From the NCBI RefSeq assembly GCF_028288185.1, contig NZ_JAQBOF010000007.1, forward strand, positions 1 to 64,000: a stretch of DNA of 64,000 nt. The letters run 5' to 3'. The notes under the pieces are model-generated. The model made no database searches and was not told the origin of the DNA. It saw only the letters and a list, made by a program, of their open reading frames with translations. This DNA comes from Mucilaginibacter sp. (lineage in GTDB: Bacteria; Bacteroidota; Bacteroidia; Sphingobacteriales; Sphingobacteriaceae). The first letter of the stretch is position 1. The number at the start of each line of letters is the position of its first letter. The position numbers and the translations under genes were made by a program. This document shows, piece by piece, positions 58,956 through 64,000 of the stretch.

Positions 58956-60077
58956 ATGGCCGGTATCTACCTACATATTCCTTTTTGCAAACAAGCCTGT
59001 CATTACTGCGACTTCCATTTCAGCACATCTCTAAAATATAAGGATGAGCTATTGCAATCGCTGGTAAAAGAGATCCAGCTGCAAAAAAACTACCTGCTAA
59101 ATGATACTATCGAGACCATTTATTTTGGCGGAGGCACACCATCAATTTTAGAAGCCGGCGATATTAATTTATTGCTGGATACCATTACCGGCTTGCATAC
59201 GGTAACTGCCGATGCCGAGATTACCTTAGAAGCTAACCCTGATGATCTGGACAAAGCTAAGCTACAAGCATTGCGCCAAACGCCGGTTAACCGTTTCAGT
59301 ATAGGTATACAATCTTTTTTTGATGACGACCTGCAATGGATGAACCGTGTGCATCGCGCCAATGAGGCAGAGGCATCGGTTAAACGGGCGCAGGATAGCG
59401 GGTTTGAAAACATAACTGTCGACCTGATCTATGGCTACCCCTTGCTTACTGAACAAAAATGGAAGCATAACCTTCATAAAGTTTTTGAGCTGGATGTACC
59501 GCACATATCGGCTTATTCTATGACGGTGGAGCCGCAAACCGCGCTGGCATCTTTCATCCGCAATAAAAAACAACCTGCTATGAACGAGCAGCAAAGCGCC
59601 GAACAGTTTAACCTGCTGATGGCCGCAATGGCAGAAAAAGGCTTTGAGCATTACGAAATATCCAACTTTTGCAAACCGGGACAGTACAGCAGGCATAATT
59701 CTAATTACTGGCATGGAGTAAAGTACCTGGGGATAGGCCCATCGGCACACTCTTATAACGGCCAGGCCCGGCAGTGGAATATTGCCAATAACGCAAAATA
59801 TATTCAATCTATACAAACTAGTACCCTGCCTGCCGAAACGGAACAACTGACCGAAAACAACCGCCTGAACGAGTATATCATGACCTCGTTACGTACCATT
59901 TGGGGCCTTGATCTGGATAAGTTAAACGCTATTGCCGCGACATCATCCAATGTACTGATGAGCGAAGCCCAGCCTTTTTTAGAAAAGGAGTGGATCATGA
60001 AAAAAGACAATAAAATTTACCTTACCCAAACCGGTAAATTATACGCCGATCATATAGCTGGCGAGCTGTTTTTTTAA
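58956..60077 (+). CDS. hemW: Radical SAM protein HemW (haem chaperone)
   Basis: 373 residues. Cys11-x3-Cys15-x2-Cys18 (FCKQACHYCDF) binds the iron-sulfur cluster for SAM. YFGGGTPSIL, EANPDDL, SIGIQSF and GFENITVDLIYGYP follow. The HemN C-terminal domain has YLGIGPSAHSYN. The length and the short N-terminus match HemW, a haem-handling protein, rather than the oxidase HemN (~450 residues). It is monocistronic with a nearly leaderless promoter. Confidence 0.9.
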   Translation: MAGIYLHIPFCKQACHYCDFHFSTSLKYKDELLQSLVKEIQLQKNYLLNDTIETIYFGGGTPSILEAGDINLLLDTITGLHTVTADAEITLEANPDDLDKAKLQALRQTPVNRFSIGIQSFFDDDLQWMNRVHRANEAEASVKRAQDSGFENITVDLIYGYPLLTEQKWKHNLHKVFELDVPHISAYSMTVEPQTALASFIRNKKQPAMNEQQSAEQFNLLMAAMAEKGFEHYEISNFCKPGQYSRHNSNYWHGVKYLGIGPSAHSYNGQARQWNIANNAKYIQSIQTSTLPAETEQLTENNRLNEYIMTSLRTIWGLDLDKLNAIAATSSNVLMSEAQPFLEKEWIMKKDNKIYLTQTGKLYADHIAGELFF

Positions 60078-60232
60078 GCTATTTATACTTAAATAGCTCA
60101 TTTTTCAGGGGCACGTACTTACGCAGATAATTTAGTTTCGGTTTAAAAAAAACAACAACTGATAGCTATGCGATTTTAAAAACCGTCCTTTAAAACCCGC
60201 CGTATCTTCCAACAAATAGCTTTAAAAAAACC

Positions 60233-60775
60233 ATGAAAAAACTAATTATCTCGGCGTTTGCTTTAGTAGCTATCGCGACTGCGCCAAACACTTATGCTCA
60301 AACCAAAATGGTTGGAGGCGCGGCAATGTATCCTACAAAAAATATAGTAGAGAATGCTGTAAACTCAAAAGATCATACCACTTTAGTTGCTGCTGTTAAA
60401 GCCGCAGGTTTGGTAGAAACATTAGAGTCGGCTGGCCCATTTACTGTGTTTGCGCCAACTAACGAAGCGTTTGACAAATTGCCTAAAGGCACGGTAGAAA
60501 CTTTGGTGAAACCAGAGAACAAGGCAACCCTTACAAAAATACTAACGTATCATGTTGTGGCCGGCAAATTAAGTGCCGCCGACCTATGGGCAAAAGTTAA
60601 AGCCGGCAAAGCCGAATTAACTACTGTACAAGGTGGTAAACTATGGGTAAAAGTCCAAGGCAAAAAATTATACCTGGTTGATGAAAAAGGCGGCAAATCA
60701 TGGATCACCATTGCCGATGTTAACCAAAGTAATGGCGTAATACATGTAATAAATACGGTATTAATGCCTAAATAG
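60233..60775 (+). CDS. Fasciclin (FAS1) domain protein
   Basis: 180 residues with a signal peptide ending TYAQ. A single FAS1 domain fills the rest: H1 is GPFTVFAPTNEAFDKLP, then ILTYHVVAGKL, and H2 is GVIHVINTVLMP. It is a secreted or surface adhesion-type protein. The ATG follows a spacer of 155 bp after hemW and has its own terminator. Confidence 0.9.
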   Translation: MKKLIISAFALVAIATAPNTYAQTKMVGGAAMYPTKNIVENAVNSKDHTTLVAAVKAAGLVETLESAGPFTVFAPTNEAFDKLPKGTVETLVKPENKATLTKILTYHVVAGKLSAADLWAKVKAGKAELTTVQGGKLWVKVQGKKLYLVDEKGGKSWITIADVNQSNGVIHVINTVLMPK

Positions 60776-60776
60776 A

Positions 60777-60848
60777 TAATTTATGGCTTTAGCGGTAAGC
60801 AGTTTGCTGGAGTTCGTTGGCAGAACTGGAAACCGCAGCCATAAATTA
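60777..60848 (+). other. Structured 3' region of the fasciclin transcript
   Basis: TAATTTATGGCTTTAGCGGT (60777-60796) pairs with ACCGCAGCCATAAATTA (60832-60848), the left arm having a few extra bases. It lies between the stop codon and the terminator, with no gene in the 366-bp gap 60776-61141. The rest of the gap holds the terminator and a C/G-rich repeat. Confidence 0.55.
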
Positions 60849-60870
60849 CTTATATCTACCTATAAATGGA

Positions 60871-60901
60871 AAGCCCGGTTGCAAATGCACCGGGTTTTTT
60901 G
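60871..60901 (+). terminator. Intrinsic terminator of the fasciclin gene
   Basis: CCCGGT (60874-60879) pairs with ACCGGG (60889-60894) and the stem extends by GCA/TGC with a bulged T; T-run 60895-60900. Confidence 0.85.
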
Positions 60902-60914
60902 TTATTCTTTTAAA

Positions 60915-61017
60915 ATTCCCTCCCCTGGGAGGGGTGTGTTGGTTGTGAGGTGGCAGGGAGGGGTTTCGCAAATTTGCAATAATTAACCCCTTCCTCCCCC
61001 CTCTCAAGGGAAGGAAT
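60915..61017. repeat. C/G-rich inverted repeat
   Basis: ATTCCCTCCCCTGGGAGGGG at 60915 and CCCCTTCCTCC...AAGGGAAGGAAT ending at 61017 are complementary in blocks. It resembles the repeats at 25988 and 31043. Confidence 0.5.
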
Positions 61018-61141
61018 CGCACATGGCCCTTGCTTTTAAAACTACAAACTGACAGATCCTCAACAAAATATCAAAAACAAATAAGGCCCACTGCCGTATT
61101 TATGGTATTAATTAGTTTTTGCGCGTTAATTATTAGGGAAA

Positions 61142-62023
61142 ATGGGTATTATTTTAACCCCTCTTGACAGGGTTGACAACATTAACAAAGACGATTTTAT
61201 AAACAATTACTTAAAGCCGCGCAAGCCGCTGGTTATTCGCGATGCTACCCAAAGCTGGCCTGCGCTAAAAAAGTGGACCTTCGAGTATTTAAAAGAAACC
61301 GTTGGCGACCAAATTGTGCCGCTTTACGATAGCGCTAAAGCCGACCCGTCGAAAGCCATCAACGCATCGGCTGCCGAAATGAAGTTTGGCGACTACATAG
61401 ACCTGATACAAAAAGAACCTACCGACCTGCGTATATTTTTGTTCGACCCGATAAAGCATGCGCCAAAGTTGCTGGACGATTACCGGCCGCCTACCGGCCT
61501 GATGGGTGGCTTTTTGGATAAATATCCTAATATGTTTTTCGGCGGTGCCGGATCAATTACCTTCCTGCATTTTGATATTGACCTGGCTCACATTTTCCAT
61601 ACCCATTTTAACGGGCGCAAGCGTGTTATTTTGTTTGATAATAAATGGAGCGAACGCCTTTACCAAATCCCGTTTGCTACTTATGCCTTAGAAGATTATG
61701 ATATTGAAAATCCTGACTACATTAAATATCCCGCGCTAAACGGCGTTGAGGGCCAGGAGATTATACTAGAGCATGGCGATACCCTATTTATGCCTACCGG
61801 CTACTGGCATTGGATGAAATACCTGGACGGGTCGTTCTCCATATCACTGCGCGCATGGGATACCTCGTGGGCCATTAAAGCCAAAAGCCTGTACAACCTT
61901 ACGATACAACGCAAGTTTGACGATATCATGAAACGTAATTTTAAAAGCCGTTATATGGATTGGAAAGAGAAGTTAGCGGTTAAGAGAGCGGATAAAGCGT
62001 TAGCGGAGGGGGAACCTCGTTAA
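61142..62023 (+). CDS. JmjC/cupin-like protein (Fe(II)/2-oxoglutarate oxygenase type)
   Basis: 293 residues, cytoplasmic. The facial metal triad can be read: His143-x-Asp145 (FLHFDID) and a distal His223 (GYWHWM). PLVIRDATQSWPALKKWTFEYL and GDTLFMPTGYWHWMKYL match the cupin_8 family. Such proteins hydroxylate protein or RNA side chains, and the target here is unknown. The start MGIILTPLDRV is preceded by an AGGGAAA site. Confidence 0.82.
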   Translation: MGIILTPLDRVDNINKDDFINNYLKPRKPLVIRDATQSWPALKKWTFEYLKETVGDQIVPLYDSAKADPSKAINASAAEMKFGDYIDLIQKEPTDLRIFLFDPIKHAPKLLDDYRPPTGLMGGFLDKYPNMFFGGAGSITFLHFDIDLAHIFHTHFNGRKRVILFDNKWSERLYQIPFATYALEDYDIENPDYIKYPALNGVEGQEIILEHGDTLFMPTGYWHWMKYLDGSFSISLRAWDTSWAIKAKSLYNLTIQRKFDDIMKRNFKSRYMDWKEKLAVKRADKALAEGEPR

Positions 62024-62170
62024 TGTTTTTTAAAATTGCAGGGACAAAACTATCGCAATGATGCCACTTAAACGCGTCGTAGCGCTCTAGGCCGCTAGGG
62101 CCCTTTACTTTTTGCTTGTCAGGGCGCGCGGCCGGGAGTTTGGCCTTGTGGGTGGCAACGATCGGCCTGA

Positions 62171-62210
62171 CTTGATCTTTTGGTTACTTTTGGATCAAGC
62201 CAAAAGTAAC
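62171..62210. repeat. Overlapping hairpins that could form a pseudoknot, in the 62024-62436 gap
   Basis: CTTGATC (62171-62177) pairs with GATCAAG (62193-62199), and GTTACTTTTGG (62183-62193) with CCAAAAGTAAC (62200-62210). The arms interleave. The 413-bp gap is G/C-rich to about 62230 (cgcggccgggag) and then AT-rich with the tetR operators; no gene is seen in it. Confidence 0.55.
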
Positions 62211-62326
62211 AGCCTTAGCGGCAATTGAGCGTCACCAAGCGATAAGTACCTCTCCCCTGTCCAAAATCCCCTTCCCCAATCGTTATTAAAACAATTATCC
62301 AAAAAAACTGTATTTATTATAGCTTG

Positions 62327-62342
62327 TTAATCGATTGATTAA
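62327..62342. promoter_or_regulatory. Putative TetR operator 1
   Basis: TTAATCGATTGATTAA: arms TTAATC and GATTAA are perfect complements around GATT. Confidence 0.5.
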
Positions 62343-62397
62343 TTTTATACATCTGTAAATCAACAACTTATAGAATTAACATAAAAATAATTTTATT

Positions 62398-62417
62398 TTA
62401 ATCAATCGTTTGATTAA
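62398..62417. promoter_or_regulatory. Putative TetR operator 2
   Basis: TTAATCAATCGTTTGATTAA has perfect 8-bp arms around TCGT, shares TTAATC...GATTAA with operator 1, and overlaps the -7 box. Confidence 0.6.
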
Positions 62418-62422
62418 CTTTG
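62415..62422 (+). promoter_or_regulatory. Putative -7 box of tetR
   Basis: TAACTTTG matches TAnnTTTG, 14 nt before the tetR ATG. Operator 2 covers its first three bases. Confidence 0.5.
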
Positions 62423-62436
62423 TGCTATTAAAAGAT

Positions 62437-63066
62437 ATGGATAAAGATAAAATAGACAAAAGAGACTATATTCTGGACGTTGCCGAGCGCGTGTTTTCAG
62501 AAAAAGGTTTTGACGGCGCATCTACCCGATTAATTTCAGGTGAGGCCGGTGTTAATATGGCTATGCTTAACTATTACTTTGGCTCGAAAGAGGGTCTGTT
62601 CCTGGAAATATTTGAACGCAAGATATCATCGTTCCAAAATATTTTACAAAACCTGGGTAATGACGAGAGCATGAACGCCTGGGAAAAGATGGAGCAATAT
62701 ATTGAAATGTATGGCGAGAAAATTGTTAACAATAACTGTTTCCAAAAACTATTATACCAGGAAATAGGGATGAACAGAAACAATGACCTGTCTAACAAAT
62801 TGCGCGATTTATTGCTAAAGAACGTGACCGAGCTGGATAAAATATTGAACGAGGGAATTGCCAAAGGCGAGTTTAAAAAAGACATAGACATACCTATGGT
62901 GATAGCCACCCTTTATGGCACCAAAAATTATATTATTAATACACCCTTAATGTCATCACGCCTACTAGGTTATAATATACTGAATGATAAAATGATTGAG
63001 ACTAAGTTAAAGCCGCAGATAAAAAGCTTTATGAAGAACCTATTAAAAGCATACTTACTGAACTAA
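62437..63066 (+). CDS. TetR family transcriptional regulator
   Basis: 209 residues from ATG 62437 (MDKDKIDKRDYILDVAERVF). A longer frame to an ATT at 62410 passes through the promoter box and is rejected. HTH at about 25-50 (FDGASTRLISGEAGVNMAMLNYYFGSKEGLF). The C-terminal ligand domain is of the TetR_C type with helix breaks. It probably represses itself and the downstream TolC-family gene (1 nt after its stop). The inducer is unknown. Confidence 0.9.
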   Translation: MDKDKIDKRDYILDVAERVFSEKGFDGASTRLISGEAGVNMAMLNYYFGSKEGLFLEIFERKISSFQNILQNLGNDESMNAWEKMEQYIEMYGEKIVNNNCFQKLLYQEIGMNRNNDLSNKLRDLLLKNVTELDKILNEGIAKGEFKKDIDIPMVIATLYGTKNYIINTPLMSSRLLGYNILNDKMIETKLKPQIKSFMKNLLKAYLLN

Positions 63067-63067
63067 C

Positions 63068-64000
63068 ATGAATATACATTTGAACACCTCACACAAACTA
63101 CACCTTTACAAAATACCTGTTTTAGCTATTGCGCTCGCGTTATTATTGATGTCATTGGTATCTAAAAAAGCTTCGGCCCAGGATAGAACCATCACCTTAA
63201 CCGAAGCCGTTAAACTAGGGCTGGATAACAGCAAGGTGTTAAGGCTATCGCAGTCAAAAATTGACCAGGCGATATCACAATATAACCAAACTAAGGATAA
63301 GGCGTTACCAAGCGGGAACGTAAGCTTTGCTTATAACCGTGCCGAGATACCTTACAACACTTTAGCTTTTGGCAGCAGCAATATCCACCTGCCTAAAAAT
63401 GCTAACGCTTACTTAGGCATAGCATCATTAAGCGAAACCATTTTTGCAGGCGGTAAATACAAGTATGCGCAGGAGTCTACCCAGATATTAACCAGCATAT
63501 CAAGGTTAGATGCTGAGAAAGACAAGGATCAGATCACTTACGAGATCATAAGCGAGTACTATAACCTGTATAAAGTACTGCAAAGCAAAAAAGTGGTAGA
63601 CCAGAATTTGGAAACCATTGACGCGCAGATACACCAGTCGCAACGTTTTTTTGACCAGGGATTAGTTACCAAAAATGATGTTTTACGTTTCCAGTTACAA
63701 CGCGCTAATGTTGAGTTAACCGGCATCGACCTGGAAAGTAATCGCAAAATAATTAACTATAACCTGGACATTCTTTTAGGCTTGCCTGAAACTACCAGGT
63801 TAAGCATCGCACAGATCAATGAAGCAAACCAAAATTTAAGCGCGCTTAGTAATTATATTGATACCGCGGTGAGTTATCGCCAGGAGCTTAAACAGCTTGA
63901 CCTGCGTAATAAGTATGCCGAAACAAATATTAAAACCATTAACGCCAATACTACGCCAACTGTAGCAGCATCGGCAGGTGCTTATTATTTGGATGCCAGC
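63068..64000 (+). CDS. TolC family outer-membrane efflux protein (3' truncated)
   Basis: 311 codons are present, open at the window edge. The start is ATG 63068, one base after the tetR stop. A signal peptide ends SKKASAQ. The TolC pattern is clear: TLTEAVKLGLDNSKVLRLSQSKIDQA, ETIFAGGKYKYAQES, and QGLVTKNDVLRFQLQRANVEL. It is the outer-membrane channel of a tripartite pump, whose adaptor and inner-membrane genes are expected outside the window. Confidence 0.88.
   Translation, partial: MNIHLNTSHKLHLYKIPVLAIALALLLMSLVSKKASAQDRTITLTEAVKLGLDNSKVLRLSQSKIDQAISQYNQTKDKALPSGNVSFAYNRAEIPYNTLAFGSSNIHLPKNANAYLGIASLSETIFAGGKYKYAQESTQILTSISRLDAEKDKDQITYEIISEYYNLYKVLQSKKVVDQNLETIDAQIHQSQRFFDQGLVTKNDVLRFQLQRANVELTGIDLESNRKIINYNLDILLGLPETTRLSIAQINEANQNLSALSNYIDTAVSYRQELKQLDLRNKYAETNIKTINANTTPTVAASAGAYYLDAS

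Noticed and set aside
59262..59846. 194-codon reverse frame within hemW
   Set aside because: Fully antisense to a conserved gene, with an improbable residue mix and no start context.
60783..60986. 67-codon frame after the fasciclin gene
   Set aside because: It runs through a stem, a terminator and a C-rich repeat.
62024..62330. Possible tRNA or structured non-coding RNA gene in the G/C-rich spacer
   Set aside because: The hairpins do not fit a cloverleaf, and no CCA end or T-loop was seen.

Overview
The window looks like chromosomal DNA of a Sphingobacteriaceae-type member of the Bacteroidota (Mucilaginibacter or Pedobacter-like). The evidence is a complete gldKLMN type IX secretion (T9SS) operon, a SprE/PorW-type lipoprotein, a T9SS C-terminal sorting domain on a large repeat protein, a GH97 enzyme, an ATP synthase operon in the order typical of the phylum, and repeated TAnnTTTG promoter -7 boxes. 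No rRNA, tRNA, CRISPR array, prophage or insertion sequence was found. Most of the window is core chromosome.

Layout. 1-3092: 3' part of a repeat-rich secreted T9SS cargo protein. 3.2-6 kb: DUF4136 lipoprotein, a phosphoserine phosphatase fused to remnants of phosphoglycerate dehydrogenase, and a universal stress protein. 6-9.1 kb: tandem secreted alpha/beta hydrolases and prfB with its programmed +1 frameshift. 9.2-12.4 kb: two unrecognised genes and pgi. 12.5-16.9 kb: one operon of dnaG, yraN and two tandem glutamine cyclotransferases. 17-29.3 kb: an EamA transporter, asnS, a tricorn-type protease, an unknown secreted protein, an M20 amidohydrolase with a SPOR protein, and secA. 29.6-30.9 kb: purD. 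31-36.9 kb: the ATP synthase operon (atpZ, a membrane protein, atpB, E, F, H, A, G), with hairpins at three gene junctions. 36.9-44 kb: sprE, a class A PBP and uvrC. 44-48.9 kb: gldKLMN. 49-51.8 kb: a HemD-like gene, DUF4271 and a phosphodiesterase. 51.9-58.9 kb: a small sugar locus (ROK kinase, GH32-like enzyme, MFS sugar porter, LacI regulator, divergent GH97). 59-62 kb: hemW, a fasciclin protein and a JmjC/cupin-like protein. 62.4-64 kb: a TetR regulator and the start of a TolC-family gene, with two palindromes upstream.

How the genes work together. GldL and GldM form the motor, and GldK, GldN and SprE the periplasmic and outer-membrane parts, of the secretion system that would export the protein at 1-3092. 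The sugar locus imports through an MFS porter rather than SusCD. Three similar 16-bp elements lie 32-35 bp upstream of the GH32-like, MFS and lacI start codons, suggesting one LacI regulon. The tetR-tolC pair looks like a self-repressed efflux operon.

Most unusual observations: the SerB-SerA fusion that lacks the NAD-binding domain; loss of zinc ligands in both DnaG and the ROK kinase; the group of promoters that almost touch their start codons (prfB, purD, hemW, atpZ); the hairpins inside the atp operon; and several families of intergenic inverted repeats, one with 28-bp perfect arms. No clearly novel multi-gene system was recognised. All coordinates and motifs were read by eye, and family assignments come from recalled signatures, not searches.
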